This document shows, piece after piece, positions 53,217 to 62,820 of a stretch of 64,000 nucleotides of DNA (the stretch's first letter is position 1; each line of letters opens with the position of its first letter). The stretch lies in the NCBI GenBank assembly GCA_947454485.1, contig CANGJJ010000001.1, positions 434,001 to 498,000 on the forward strand, in the 5' to 3' direction. Made by a program: the position numbers and the translations under genes. The notes beneath the pieces were generated by a model. It had not been told where the DNA came from. It did not search any database and was given only the letters and a program-made list of their open reading frames with translations. The stretch comes from Beijerinckiaceae bacterium. Its GTDB lineage: Bacteria > Pseudomonadota > Alphaproteobacteria > Rhizobiales > Beijerinckiaceae.

Positions 53217-54262
53217 TTGGCAACCATGATCTGGCGCACGCGCTCGATCACAGGCTTTGGTGTTGCATAGAGTTTGGTGATGAGCGCTTGCACCTCTTCA
53301 CCCGTGAGCGGGCTGATTTCGAGATTCATTTTCGCAGCTTCCGCCAGCAATTCGGGATCTTGCGCGGTCTTCACAAAAGCCTCGCGCAAGATCTTCAAAC
53401 GATCTGCTGGCACACCGGGTGGGGCGACATAGGGGCGGCCCATGGGCAACCAGCTCAGAGCAAAGCGCAGTTGCTCGACCTTTTGAGGATCGCTCAAAAA
53501 CTCAGTGACGAGCGGCGCATCGCCTGCCAGCGGATGTTTCTCCAAAGAGACTTGCACAAGGATCTTGTGCTTACCCTGTTTCAACTCTGCGCCTTGCGAG
53601 GACAAAAGGCTCGACATGAACCAGCCCGCGCGGCCCATGATTTCGCCGCTCTCGGTGGCGATGAGCATTTGTGGATTGTCTTTATAGCCGTCGATGATTT
53701 TGAACTTGGTACCGACAAGCTCATTCATGACGCGCGGATAGACGCCATCAGATGTGGCAACACCGCTGGAGCCCACCAGCATTTCTGTCGTCATGACATC
53801 TTTGAATGTCTTGATCGGGGCCGAATGCCAGGCCACGACAACCGGGATCTCCTTGGCCGCGCTGAACAGCCAATTCATCTGGCGCGAGTCATATTTGGCA
53901 TTTTCGACAGGGCCGGTGACGCCCATCAAAGGCTCAACACCGATATGGGTTTGCACCGCGCCAATGGTCAGCCCGTCGCGCGGTGCTGAATTGGCCAGTG
54001 TGTTCATCACCACAAGACTGCCAGCGGCAGGCAAATTCTGCACAATGATATTGGGATTGCCGGGAATATGTTTGGGCAGATGCCGCGCAAACAGGCGCGC
54101 ATAAGTGTCATAGCCCCCGCCCGTGCCACTCCCCACCAGCAGTGTGATCTGCTTGCCGGCGTAGAAATCCGCGGCTTGAGCGCCAGTAGACAGGAGTGTT
54201 GCGCAGATGAGCGCAATGGCCCCTCGACGGCCGATGGCCGAGCGTTTCCTTGTGTCCCTCAT
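53213..54262 (-). CDS. TctC/Bug-like periplasmic receptor (FYxGK branch)
   Basis: A 349-aa receptor with a signal ending AQAAD, followed by FYAGKQITLLVGSGTGGGYDTYARLFARHL. It shares PGNPNIIVQNLP and GTKFKIIDGYKDN with the three receptors at 1-2651 and so belongs to the same branch. ATG 54262 has GAGGTGA 5 nt upstream; the frame to 54340 is rejected. It is first of the operon with two SDRs, and divergent from a PEP-mutase/isocitrate-lyase-family gene across about 120 bp. No TctA/TctB here. Ligand likely the substrate of this module. Confidence 0.9.
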   Translation of the reverse strand: MRDTRKRSAIGRRGAIALICATLLSTGAQAADFYAGKQITLLVGSGTGGGYDTYARLFARHLPKHIPGNPNIIVQNLPAAGSLVVMNTLANSAPRDGLTIGAVQTHIGVEPLMGVTGPVENAKYDSRQMNWLFSAAKEIPVVVAWHSAPIKTFKDVMTTEMLVGSSGVATSDGVYPRVMNELVGTKFKIIDGYKDNPQMLIATESGEIMGRAGWFMSSLLSSQGAELKQGKHKILVQVSLEKHPLAGDAPLVTEFLSDPQKVEQLRFALSWLPMGRPYVAPPGVPADRLKILREAFVKTAQDPELLAEAAKMNLEISPLTGEEVQALITKLYATPKPVIERVRQIMVAK

Positions 54263-54310
54263 TTTGTCACCTCTTGTGGGCGTATTGCTGTGGAGTATGC
54301 GGCATGGTTT

Positions 54311-54329
54311 GGCGCTGTGCAACAGCGCC
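54311..54329. promoter_or_regulatory. Candidate operator/hairpin in divergent promoter
   Basis: GGCGCTGTGCAACAGCGCC is a perfect 7-5-7 inverted repeat midway between the divergent receptor and PEP-mutase-family genes. It could be a repressor/activator site shared by both, or an mRNA hairpin. Confidence 0.4.
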
Positions 54330-54383
54330 CTTGCCTGCATCGCTTGGGTCTGGAATGAAGCGGGGGCAAGCCTTGGAGGACCT

Positions 54384-55283
54384 ATGACCTATCTGATCGC
54401 AGACGATCTTGACGCGCAGCCTGCGGGCCAGCGGTTCCGCGCTTTGCTGAAAAAGGGGCAGATCCTTGCCATGCCGGGCGCGCATAATGGTCTGGCCGCC
54501 GCGCAAGCCCGTCATGCTGGGTTTGAAGCGCTCTATCTGTCGGGCGCTGCCATGTCAGCCTCCATGGGCCTGCCCGATCTTGGCATCATCACGATTGAAG
54601 ATGTGTGTTTCTTCATTCGACAGGTCGCGCGCAGTTCAGGTCTGCCGGTGCTTGTGGATGGTGATACCGGTTATGGCGAAGCGCTCAATGTCATGCATAT
54701 GGTGCGCAGCTTTGAAGAGGCTGGCGCGGGCGCTGTGCATCTGGAAGATCAATTGCTGCCGAAAAAATGCGGCCATCTGAACGATAAAAAATTGGCGAGC
54801 ATGGAGGATATGTGCGCGAAGATTGCCGCAGCCCGCCGCGCGCGTCGCCATCTGTATATCATCGCGCGTACGGATGCGGCTGCGAGCGAAGGTATGGAGG
54901 GCGCTGTGGCTCGCGCCAAAGCCTATCTGGCCGCAGGCGCAGATGCGATCTTCCCCGAAGCCTTGACGACAGAGGCGATGTTCCGCGACTTTGCTGCGGC
55001 GATTGATGCGCCGCTGCTCGCCAATATGACCGAATTTGGCCGCACGCCTTTCTTCACGCGCGCGCAATTTCAGGACATGGGCTATCAGATGATGATCTGG
55101 CCCGTGACCTCTTTGCGCGTGAGCGCCAAGGCGCAGGAAGAGCTTTATGCGACTTTGGCGCGCGAGGGCTCTGCGCAATCGTTAGTGCCGAACATGCAGA
55201 CGCGCGCTGAGCTTTACCAGACCATCGGCTATCATGATTTTGAGGCGCTGGATCAGTCCATCGCAAGATCCATCGCGCCCTAG
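54384..55283 (+). CDS. Isocitrate lyase/PEP mutase superfamily enzyme (methylisocitrate-lyase-like)
   Basis: A 299-aa TIM-barrel enzyme. Signatures: LAMPGAHNGLAAAQARHAGFEALYLSG, metal site VDGDTGYGE (Asp92/94), and catalytic loop KKCGHLNDKK with Cys129. These fit the methylisocitrate lyase and dimethylmalate/oxaloacetate-hydrolase branch better than isocitrate lyase. GGAGGAC precedes ATG 54384. It lies 75 bp before the FAD hydroxylase gene and divergent from the receptor-SDR operon. The product of cleavage would be pyruvate or similar plus a dicarboxylate; no prpC/prpD is near, so a 2-methylcitrate role is not assumed. Confidence 0.88.
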   Translation: MTYLIADDLDAQPAGQRFRALLKKGQILAMPGAHNGLAAAQARHAGFEALYLSGAAMSASMGLPDLGIITIEDVCFFIRQVARSSGLPVLVDGDTGYGEALNVMHMVRSFEEAGAGAVHLEDQLLPKKCGHLNDKKLASMEDMCAKIAAARRARRHLYIIARTDAAASEGMEGAVARAKAYLAAGADAIFPEALTTEAMFRDFAAAIDAPLLANMTEFGRTPFFTRAQFQDMGYQMMIWPVTSLRVSAKAQEELYATLAREGSAQSLVPNMQTRAELYQTIGYHDFEALDQSIARSIAP

Positions 55284-55358
55284 CCTTGCGCTGATTCCTT
55301 TTGTAGGTTGGCCCCCGAAAAGCTGGGGCTAAAGGCCCAAAGCCACAAAGGGTTCAGA

Positions 55359-56972
55359 ATGGAAACGCCGGTTTTGATCGTTGGGGGTGGCCCTGTTGGC
55401 CTTGCGCTGGCGGGTGATCTGGGGTGGCGGGGCCTGTCCTGCCTGCAGATCGAGCGCTCCGACGGCCAGGTCACGCAGCCCAAGATGGACATGGTGCATA
55501 TTCGCACCATGGAATTTTGCCGCCGCTGGGGCATTGTCGATGCGGTTGAGCAGAGTGGCTACAACCGCGCCCATGCGCAGGACAATGTGTGGGTGACAGC
55601 ACTCGCGGGTGGCTTTGAGCTTGGCCGCGAAGTCTTCCCCAATTGCATCGATGAGAAATGCCCGCCGCAGTCGCCGCAAAAGCGTGAACGCGCGCCGCAG
55701 AATTTCTTCGATCCTGCTTTGGCGCGTTTCGTGCGCACCTTCCCGCAGGTGCAGCAGCGCTATCACACCGAGCTTGTCGATTTCACCGAAGATGCTGATG
55801 GCGTCACAGCGCAGATCCGCAATATTCAAACGGGTGAGACGGAGACCGTGCGCGCGCAATATCTGATTGGCTGCGATGGTGCAGGCAGTCGCGTGCGCGA
55901 AAAGCTCGGCATCACCATGACGGGCAATCCGGTTCTCACTTACACAACCAATGTCGTTTTCCGCTCGCGTGATCTGGAAAAGGTGCAGGATATTCCCTTC
56001 GCCTATCGCTATATCTTTGTCGATGACGAGGGCACTTGGGCGACTTTGGTGGCGATTGATGGGCGTGATCATTTCCGCTTTTCGCTCGTTGGTAATCGCG
56101 ACAAGCGTCAATTGACGGATGAGGAATTGATCGCTGCGGTTCGCCGCGCTGTGGGGACGGATTGCGAGATCGAGATTGTCTCAACCATGCCTTGGACGCG
56201 CCGCGAATTGGTGGCCGACAGCTATGGCAGCAAGCGCTGCTGGCTCGTGGGCGATTCCGCGCATCAATTGTCGCCCACCGGCGCCTTTGGCATGAACACC
56301 GGCATTCAGGAGTCGCTCGATATTTCCTGGAAGCTCGAAGCCTGTCTGCGTGGCTGGGGCGGGCCGAAATTGCTGCCAAGCTATGAGGCTGAGCGCAAAC
56401 CCGTGGCCGCGCGCAATGTTGCAGAAGCTGCGCGCAATCTGGCCCGTATGCTCGAGACCCGCTCGCGCAAGCCCCCGAAAGAGATTTTCGACAAAGGGCC
56501 TGCAGGCGACGCTGCGCGTAAAGACTATGGTGATTGGTATACCGAGCGCATGAGCCATGAATGGTTCACCATCGGCGTGCAGATTGGCTATCGTTATGAC
56601 GGTTCGCCTGTCTGCGTGCCTGATGACACGACCCCGCCGCCTTTTGATGTGGCGACCTATGTGCAGACCTCTCATGCAGGTGCGCGCGCGCCCCATGTCT
56701 GGTTGAAAGATGGTCGCTCGACGCTGGATCTCTTCGGCAAGGGCTTTGTGCTGCTGCAAATCGGCAGCCCTGCGGCTGATGCATCCAAACTGGTCGAGGC
56801 AGCCGCAGGCGCGAAAGTGCCCATGCAGGTCATCGCACTCGACGAGCCGGATGTTGTCGCGGTCTATGAGAAGAAGCTGGTGCTGGTGCGCCCTGATGGT
56901 CATGTGGCATGGCGCGGCAATTCTGTACCGGAAGATGCACGCGCCTTGATTGATACTGTGCGCGGTGCGTGA
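55359..56972 (+). CDS. FAD-dependent aromatic-ring hydroxylase (class A monooxygenase)
   Basis: A 537-aa flavoprotein monooxygenase of the phenol/3-(3-hydroxyphenyl)propionate hydroxylase type. Motifs: dinucleotide-binding VGGGPVGLALAGDLG at the N-terminus, DG motif GCDGAGSRVREKLG, and GD motif LVGDSAHQLSPTGAFGMNTGIQE. A thioredoxin-like C-terminal domain (about 450-537) ends LVRPDGHVAWRG, typical of this group. It would hydroxylate a phenolic or similar ring using NAD(P)H and O2. AAAGGG lies 8 nt upstream of ATG 55359. It abuts the convergent mutL gene. Aromatic substrate unknown. Confidence 0.92.
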   Translation: METPVLIVGGGPVGLALAGDLGWRGLSCLQIERSDGQVTQPKMDMVHIRTMEFCRRWGIVDAVEQSGYNRAHAQDNVWVTALAGGFELGREVFPNCIDEKCPPQSPQKRERAPQNFFDPALARFVRTFPQVQQRYHTELVDFTEDADGVTAQIRNIQTGETETVRAQYLIGCDGAGSRVREKLGITMTGNPVLTYTTNVVFRSRDLEKVQDIPFAYRYIFVDDEGTWATLVAIDGRDHFRFSLVGNRDKRQLTDEELIAAVRRAVGTDCEIEIVSTMPWTRRELVADSYGSKRCWLVGDSAHQLSPTGAFGMNTGIQESLDISWKLEACLRGWGGPKLLPSYEAERKPVAARNVAEAARNLARMLETRSRKPPKEIFDKGPAGDAARKDYGDWYTERMSHEWFTIGVQIGYRYDGSPVCVPDDTTPPPFDVATYVQTSHAGARAPHVWLKDGRSTLDLFGKGFVLLQIGSPAADASKLVEAAAGAKVPMQVIALDEPDVVAVYEKKLVLVRPDGHVAWRGNSVPEDARALIDTVRGA

Positions 56973-58778
56973 TTATTTACGACCAAACAGCCGCTCGACA
57001 TCGGAGAGCTTCAGCTCAACATAGGTCGGGCGGCCATGGTTGCATTGTCCGGAACCGGGCGTAGCTTCCATCTCGCGCAGCAGCGCATTCATCTCTTCGC
57101 CCGAAAGGCGACGGCCCGCGCGCACCGAATGGTGGCAGGCCATCGTGGCGAGCACATGATCGAGGCGACGCTCAAGCGAGGTCGCAACACCGGTCTCGGC
57201 CAAAGTATCGGCGACATCGCGCACAAGGCGCGCAATATCACCGCTCTTGAGAAGCGAGGGCACTTCGCTTACCGCGACAGCGCCGGGGCCAAAGCTCTCA
57301 ATCACAAGGCCGAGGCTTGTGAGTGTTGTCGCCGCCTCCAGCAAGCGATCAACTTCGCCGCCATCAAGCTCCACAATGACAGGAATGAGCAGCATCTGAC
57401 GGGCAATGCCGCTGGCCTCACGCTCGCGCTTCAGCTTCTCATAAACGAGCCGCTCATGCGCGGCATGTTGATCGACGATCACAATACCCGCACGCGTCTG
57501 CGCGACAATATAAGTGTCGTGGAGTTGCGCGCGCGCAGCACCCAAAGGGGCATCCAGAGCTTCTGTGGTTGCTTGTGCGGCATGGCTGCGCAGATCAGCA
57601 ACCGGCGGCAAGGTTGCAAAAGCGCTTTGGGCCGCTTCGCCAAAACCTGAGGGCGCAGCAGGTGAGGAGCGCCAATCCCAATTTTGCGCGGGTGCGGCAT
57701 GTTGCGCGAATGAGGGCTGGAACATGCTGCGGCGTGCGAGCACATCAATGGTGCGATCCCCGCCCGTTGTCGTGGCGCGGTGCAAAGCATCAGCCAAAGT
57801 CTGTTTCAAGGCACCAATGATCAGGCCGCGAATATGGCCGGGATCACGAAAGCGCACTTCGGCTTTGGCAGGATGCACATTCACATCCACAAAGCGCGGC
57901 TCGCAGGTGATGAAGAGCGCCAGAACCGGATGCCGATCTGAGGGCAAATAATCCATATAGGCCGCTCTGATCGCGCCTTGCAGCAAGCGATCCCGCACGG
58001 GTCGGCCATTCACATAGAGATATTGCGCGAGCGCATTGGCACGGTGAAAGGTCGGCAGACCTGCAAAGCCCGAGAGCCGCGCGCCATCGCGCTCAGCATC
58101 CACCGCCAAAGCATTGTCACGAAAATCGCGGCCGAGCACCTGCGAGATGCGCGTCAGCAAACCATCTTCGCTCGCGGGGCAAGCGGCAAATTCAAGGCCG
58201 GTGAGATGGTCGCCCGTGAGCGAGAAGCGCACAGTGGGATGGGCCATAGCGAGGCGCTTGATCACATCGGCCACGGCCTGCGCTTCCGCGCGATCTGTTT
58301 TGAGAAACTTCAACCGTGCGGGTGTGGAGGCGAACAGATCGCGCACCTCGATCCGTGTGCCAGCCGAATGGGCGGCTGGTGCCACGGGACGTTTGCGACC
58401 ATCATCAACGCGGATCATATGGCCCGTATCAGAGCTTGCGGCGCGCGTATGAATTTCGACACGCGCGACAGAGGCGATGGAGGGAAGAGCCTCGCCGCGA
58501 AAACCCAATGTCGCGATATTGGACAGATCACCATCGGGGATCTTGGATGTCGCATGGCGCTCAACGGCCAGCTCAAGATCAGCCGCTGTCATGCCCGCGC
58601 CATCATCGCTCACGCGAATGAGTTTGCGGCCACCTTCTTCAAGTGTGATCTCGATCCGTGTCGCGCCTGCATCAAGCGCATTCTCGACGAGCTCTTTCAC
58701 CGCCGAGGCAGGGCGCTCCACCACTTCGCCAGCGGCGATGCGGTCAACCAGAATGGGGTCAAGGCGGCGGACGGACAT
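56973..58778 (-). CDS. mutL: DNA mismatch repair protein MutL
   Basis: A 601-aa protein. The GHKL ATPase domain has [35 protein letters not shown] and [14 protein letters not shown]. After a variable linker (~340-410), the C-terminal domain carries the endonuclease signature DQHA(x)2E(x)4E as [12 protein letters not shown], plus ACHHSVRAG and CNHGRP. So this MutL can nick DNA itself, as expected in bacteria without MutH. AGGAA precedes ATG 58778; the longer frame to 58874 is rejected. It is 43 bp downstream of the M16 gene and could share its transcript. Confidence 0.97.
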   Translation of the reverse strand: MSVRRLDPILVDRIAAGEVVERPASAVKELVENALDAGATRIEITLEEGGRKLIRVSDDGAGMTAADLELAVERHATSKIPDGDLSNIATLGFRGEALPSIASVARVEIHTRAASSDTGHMIRVDDGRKRPVAPAAHSAGTRIEVRDLFASTPARLKFLKTDRAEAQAVADVIKRLAMAHPTVRFSLTGDHLTGLEFAACPASEDGLLTRISQVLGRDFRDNALAVDAERDGARLSGFAGLPTFHRANALAQYLYVNGRPVRDRLLQGAIRAAYMDYLPSDRHPVLALFITCEPRFVDVNVHPAKAEVRFRDPGHIRGLIIGALKQTLADALHRATTTGGDRTIDVLARRSMFQPSFAQHAAPAQNWDWRSSPAAPSGFGEAAQSAFATLPPVADLRSHAAQATTEALDAPLGAARAQLHDTYIVAQTRAGIVIVDQHAAHERLVYEKLKREREASGIARQMLLIPVIVELDGGEVDRLLEAATTLTSLGLVIESFGPGAVAVSEVPSLLKSGDIARLVRDVADTLAETGVATSLERRLDHVLATMACHHSVRAGRRLSGEEMNALLREMEATPGSGQCNHGRPTYVELKLSDVERLFGRK

Positions 58779-58821
58779 GGTGATTCCTCTGCGCCGACTG
58801 TAGCAGAGCCGGGCCGCCTGC

Positions 58822-60090
58822 TCACATATCTGTGGGACGGCCTGCGGCGGCCACCAACAGCTTCTTGCCCTCAAACAGGCGCTTGGCCACGCGCTGCGTA
58901 TCCTCCAGCGTCACAGCGGCAATATAGCCATTGCGCTGGTCAAGGAAGCTGACGGGATAACCCTCCAACTGCAGATGGGCGAGATTGCCCGCAATCTTGG
59001 TGGAGGTGTCAAAGCGCAAGGCATAAGAGCCGATGAGATATTTCTGCGCCTTGTCGAGCTCTTCAGCGCTCGGCCCTTCGCTCGCGAGTTTGGCGATCTC
59101 TTCTTCGATCACGCTCAGCGATTCTGCCGCGCGCTCATTCTTGGTGGAAGTGCCACCAGAAAAGAGCGCGGCGTTCTCGAAGGTGACAAGCTGCGAATGG
59201 ACGGAATAGGCAAGGCCGCGCTTTTCACGCACTTCGCGGAAGAGACGCGCCGAGAAGACGCCGCCGCCCAGAATGTGATTGACCACAACGGCTGGCCAAA
59301 AGTCAGGATCATCGCGCGTCAGACCCGGCAGGCCAAAGCGAATGGTGGATTGCGGCACATCGACATCAACAATATGGCGCGTGCCCATGCCACCCATCTC
59401 AATGCGCGCAATGGCAGCGAGCTTGCCGCTCTTGGGCAAGGCACCGAAGATCTCATCGAGCAAAGGCGACAGTGTTGCTGCGCTGATCGCGCCCACAACC
59501 GCAATCTTCAGATGATCGCGCGTCATGATATGGGTGCGATACGCCACAAGATCCGCGCGCGTAATGGCCGGCACACTCTCAAGCGTTCCGCGTGAGGCCA
59601 TGCCATAGGGATGGTTGCCAAACGCCGCTTCCCGCCAGGCTTTGCCTGCAAGCGCATCAGGATCTTTGGCTTCGCGCTTGAGCCCTGCGATCATCTGCGC
59701 GCGCACGCGTTCAATCGCATCCTCATCAAGGCGCGGTTCGCAGACCGCAAGGCGCAGCAATTTGGCGGCATCATCAAGATGGCGCGTGAGCGTCTTCATA
59801 CGGCCGTGGAATGTATCGCGATCAGCGGAGAAGGAGATCTCAACGGCCTTCTCATCCATGGCGCGATGAAAGGCATCAGCATCCATCGGGCCTGCGCCCT
59901 CATCCAGCAAAGCTGACAACATGGAGACAGCGCCCGCTTTGGCCGGACTGTCTTGTGCTGTGCCGCCGTGGAAGCCGAAGTCGAAAGCGACCAGCGGAAC
60001 CGCGTAATCTTCCACCAACCAGGCTTCAATACCGCCGGGCGATGTTACTTTTTGCACGCTGTCGGCGCGGCTCGTCGTGGTCGTTGTCAT
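58822..60090 (-). CDS. M16-family peptidase homologue, non-catalytic partner
   Basis: A 422-aa protein with the M16 fold ([26 protein letters not shown] at the start, and [25 protein letters not shown]). The zinc motif HxxEH is replaced by a sequence without His or second His (VSMLSALLD), so it is likely the inactive half of a heterodimer. Its partner, encoded 15 bp upstream, has the active site. Together they resemble mitochondrial-processing-peptidase/PqqL-like pairs of alphaproteobacteria. No signal peptide is evident. Confidence 0.92.
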   Translation of the reverse strand: MTTTTTSRADSVQKVTSPGGIEAWLVEDYAVPLVAFDFGFHGGTAQDSPAKAGAVSMLSALLDEGAGPMDADAFHRAMDEKAVEISFSADRDTFHGRMKTLTRHLDDAAKLLRLAVCEPRLDEDAIERVRAQMIAGLKREAKDPDALAGKAWREAAFGNHPYGMASRGTLESVPAITRADLVAYRTHIMTRDHLKIAVVGAISAATLSPLLDEIFGALPKSGKLAAIARIEMGGMGTRHIVDVDVPQSTIRFGLPGLTRDDPDFWPAVVVNHILGGGVFSARLFREVREKRGLAYSVHSQLVTFENAALFSGGTSTKNERAAESLSVIEEEIAKLASEGPSAEELDKAQKYLIGSYALRFDTSTKIAGNLAHLQLEGYPVSFLDQRNGYIAAVTLEDTQRVAKRLFEGKKLLVAAAGRPTDM

Positions 60091-60105
60091 GGAAGATCCG
60101 ATCGC

Positions 60106-61443
60106 TCAGGCCGCAGCCTGCGGAAGAAGAAAGCCAGTCACAGCGCGCTTGGGGTCGAGCCATTGGCGTGCAGCCTCGCGCACGGCCTCTGCATCAACCG
60201 CATCCATACGTGCAGGCCATTCGCGAATATCTGTCACGCTGGTGCCCGTCGTCAGGGCCGCGCCATACCAGCGCGCAAGGCTCGCCTGATTGTCCTGCGC
60301 ATAGATCGCATCGGCAATGAGCCTTGTCTTGGCGCGCTCAAGATCAGCTGCGTCAACGCCCTTGTCCGCGACCTCTGCAATCACAGTGAGCACGGCTTCA
60401 TCCAAAGCCTCGAGCGTGATCTCGGGGGCGGGCATCGCATAGACCCAAAAGCGCGTGTCATCGAGCGCGGTGCCCATATAGTAAGAGCCCGCCATGACCG
60501 CGATCTTCTGCTCCACCACAAGCTTGCGATAGAGCAGGCTTGTCTGACCGCCGCCCAGCAGATGGGCGAGAAGCTCCAAAGCCTCAGCCTCGCCGGGCTT
60601 GGCTGTTGTGTAGCTCGGCACAAGATAAACGCGCTGATGGCTCGGCTGCTCGACTTTCTCGTCAGCCAATTTGACCAGACGTTCAGCGCGCGGCTCGGGC
60701 TCACGCGGGCGCTGACGCTTGGGCGCTTCGCCTTGGCCGGCGATCTTGCCATATGTGTCTTCAGCGAGCGCGCGCACCTCGCCTTCGGTCACATCGCCCG
60801 CGACAATCAGGATCGCATTCTCTGGCGTGTAGAAGCGGTTGTAATAGGCCAGCGCATCTTCGCGGTTAAGATCCTCAATCTCATGCATCCAGCCGATGAT
60901 CGGCTTGCCATAGGGATGATGAGTGAAAAGCGCAGCCTGCACGGCCTCGTTCAACTGCGCAGATGGATCGCTGTCTGTGCGCATGCGGCGCTCTTCGAGC
61001 ACGACATCGCGCTCCGGGGCCACAACCTCATCGGTCAAAACGAGATTGGTCATGCGGTCGGCTTCAAAGCGCATCATGGTGGCGAGATGTTCTTTGGCCA
61101 CGCGCTGATAATAGGCGGTGTAGTCATTTGAGGTGAAGGCATTCTCCTGACCGCCCAGTTCTGCGACCATTTCAGAGAACTCACCTTGTTTGTGGTTCTT
61201 GGTGCCTTTGAACATCAGATGTTCAAGAAAATGCGCAATGCCGGATTTGCCGATTGGGTCATCCGCAGAGCCATTGCGATACCACACCATATGCGTGACC
61301 ACGGGGGCGCGGTGATCGGGAATGACCACGACCTCCAGGCCATTGGCGAGACGGAAATCTGAAATCTGCGGGCCGGCCTCGCCATGGGCGTCAGGCTGGG
61401 CAGCGCCGGGGGTCAGGGCGGGGGGCGTAAGGATCAACGTCAT
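60106..61443 (-). CDS. M16-family zinc peptidase, catalytic subunit
   Basis: A 445-aa metallopeptidase with the inverted zinc motif HFLEH (His71, Glu74, His75) in GIAHFLEHLMFKGT and the third ligand region VVLEERRMRTDSDP. The C-terminal half has GGGQTSLLYRKLVVEQ. It degrades peptides, possibly transit or signal fragments. ATG 61443 has a weak ribosome site; longer frames up to 61533 add a hydrophobic stretch but are not well supported. Operon with the inactive partner and probably mutL. Confidence 0.92.
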   Translation of the reverse strand: MTLILTPPALTPGAAQPDAHGEAGPQISDFRLANGLEVVVIPDHRAPVVTHMVWYRNGSADDPIGKSGIAHFLEHLMFKGTKNHKQGEFSEMVAELGGQENAFTSNDYTAYYQRVAKEHLATMMRFEADRMTNLVLTDEVVAPERDVVLEERRMRTDSDPSAQLNEAVQAALFTHHPYGKPIIGWMHEIEDLNREDALAYYNRFYTPENAILIVAGDVTEGEVRALAEDTYGKIAGQGEAPKRQRPREPEPRAERLVKLADEKVEQPSHQRVYLVPSYTTAKPGEAEALELLAHLLGGGQTSLLYRKLVVEQKIAVMAGSYYMGTALDDTRFWVYAMPAPEITLEALDEAVLTVIAEVADKGVDAADLERAKTRLIADAIYAQDNQASLARWYGAALTTGTSVTDIREWPARMDAVDAEAVREAARQWLDPKRAVTGFLLPQAAA

Positions 61444-61520
61444 GCGGCTCGCCGGTTTGATTGTTGTGAGATGAATATAGGACGCCAGAGCCAAGCCTGT
61501 CAGTCCCTGCGCAAAACAAA

Positions 61521-61545
61521 ACGGCCGACCCAATGGGCCGGCCGT
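61521..61545 (-). terminator. Rho-independent terminator after the secreted proline-rich gene
   Basis: A 7-bp stem ACGGCCG / CGGCCGT (61521-61527 with 61539-61545), followed on the minus strand by TTTTGTTTTG. It separates the lspA-side genes from the M16 operon. Confidence 0.8.
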
Positions 61546-61564
61546 CGCAATTGAGTGGTTGGGA

Positions 61565-62245
61565 TCACTCCGCCCGTTTGCGGCTTTGATCCCAGTAGAA
61601 TTCGCGCGGATCGATCTCGTCGGGGCGGCGCGTCACTTCGAAAGTCGCCTTCACATTCTTGGTCGGCTTCATATAGCCCTTGGGCGGCTGCGTCAGGAAC
61701 TCACGCGGCGGCTCAACGCCTGCCTGAAGGCTGGGTGCCTCCTCTTTGGGCGCGTGGCTCACAGCCAGCTTGCCCCAATAAGTGCCGGGCGCGCAGGCCT
61801 TGTTGTCAGGGTCCAAGCGCTCGCAAGGATCGGCAGCGCCGGGGCCATTGACCGGATTGGGCGCATAGACATTGCGCATCTGGTCGGGACGCAGGCGCAG
61901 ATTGTCGTCAGGATCCTCACCACGCACACGCGCATTGGTCTCTTGCTGCTTCTTGCGGGCGCGCACGACCTCCTGATCCTGCGGCCAGTTGGTCGCAGCT
62001 TTGGCGGCAGGGGGTCGCGGTGCAGGCAATGCACCGGTATTGGGCGGAAGGACGAGAGGCGAGCGCTCGCGATATTTGATCGCAGGATCGTCACTCTTCT
62101 CATCAAGACCGAAAAGGCTGCTCAGCGATTCCAGCGGCGTACCCGAACCATCGTCTTTCAACGCATGGGCAGGGCCTGCCAAGCTCAGGCCGAGGACGGC
62201 GCTGGCGGCAAGGATCGGCAGACGGAATTGACGGCTCATGGACAT
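61565..62245 (-). CDS. Exported proline/acidic-rich protein of unknown function
   Basis: A 226-aa protein with a signal peptide (to about PAHALKDD) and a low-complexity mature part rich in Pro, Asp, Arg and Lys. No membrane helix or domain is recognised. Two cysteines sit in DPCERLDPDNKACAPG. A similar protein is often encoded between lspA and the M16 genes in rhizobia, which supports it as a real gene. In-frame ATGs at 62245 and 62239. It has its own terminator. Confidence 0.8.
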   Translation of the reverse strand: MSMSRQFRLPILAASAVLGLSLAGPAHALKDDGSGTPLESLSSLFGLDEKSDDPAIKYRERSPLVLPPNTGALPAPRPPAAKAATNWPQDQEVVRARKKQQETNARVRGEDPDDNLRLRPDQMRNVYAPNPVNGPGAADPCERLDPDNKACAPGTYWGKLAVSHAPKEEAPSLQAGVEPPREFLTQPPKGYMKPTKNVKATFEVTRRPDEIDPREFYWDQSRKRAE

Positions 62246-62322
62246 GAAACTACCCCACTCGTCCGGCTAGCTGAGCTCTCAAACTGCCGCTGCTTCACGG
62301 CAATTTGGTGGCAAGGGGCGGA

Positions 62323-62820
62323 TCATACCGCCTCTGGTGCCTTTTGGCCCAGCAGGAGGCTTTCATACAGGAGAAGCCCCACCCCGGCAACGATCGCCAC
62401 GTCAGCTAGGTTAAAGACATACCAGCTGAAGCTGCCGACGTGAAAATGGAAGAAATCGGCCACCGCCCCATAAGCAAAGCGGTCATAGGCATTGCCCAGC
62501 GCCCCGCCGATCAGAAGCCCCAAGGCCAGATTGGTCAAAATCTGACTTGAGCGCCACAACCAGATCCCCAAGGCCAGCGTCACGCCCAGCGACAGAGCGA
62601 GCAGCCCATAGCGGCCCGCATCCGTATTGGCGCTGAGCAGGGAATAAGAAATGCCGGGATTCCAAGCCATGACGAGGTCAAGAAAGGGCGTCAGGCTGAC
62701 AGGCTGTTTGGCCGTGATGTCGAACACAAAGAGCATCCACAGTTTGTGACCCTGATCGAGGATCAGGGTCGCCACGGCTGTGAGGATGCCCCATAGGCGC
62801 GGGCGCATCAGGCCGGCCAT
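62323..62820 (-). CDS. lspA: Lipoprotein signal peptidase (signal peptidase II)
   Basis: A 165-aa inner-membrane aspartyl protease that removes lipoprotein signal peptides. Four helices; catalytic Asp pair in [16 protein letters not shown] and FNLADVAI, plus DQGHKLW near the N-terminus (variant of the common DQxTK). Start either ATG 62820, overlapping ileS, or ATG 62808, which forms a TGATG junction with the ileS stop; both imply coupling to ileS. Confidence 0.95.
   Translation of the reverse strand: MAGLMRPRLWGILTAVATLILDQGHKLWMLFVFDITAKQPVSLTPFLDLVMAWNPGISYSLLSANTDAGRYGLLALSLGVTLALGIWLWRSSQILTNLALGLLIGGALGNAYDRFAYGAVADFFHFHVGSFSWYVFNLADVAIVAGVGLLLYESLLLGQKAPEAV

Noticed and set aside
54384-55283. 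Isocitrate lyase partnering glcB in a glyoxylate shunt
   Set aside because: The KKCGHLNDKK loop and ~300-aa length fit the methylisocitrate lyase/PEP mutase branch; true isocitrate lyase is longer with KKCGH in a different context.
57978-58952. 324-aa plus-strand frame over mutL
   Set aside because: Antisense to well-supported mutL; no recognisable protein features.
59953-61131. 392-aa plus-strand frame over the M16 peptidases
   Set aside because: Antisense shadow; the M16 genes carry clear catalytic motifs.
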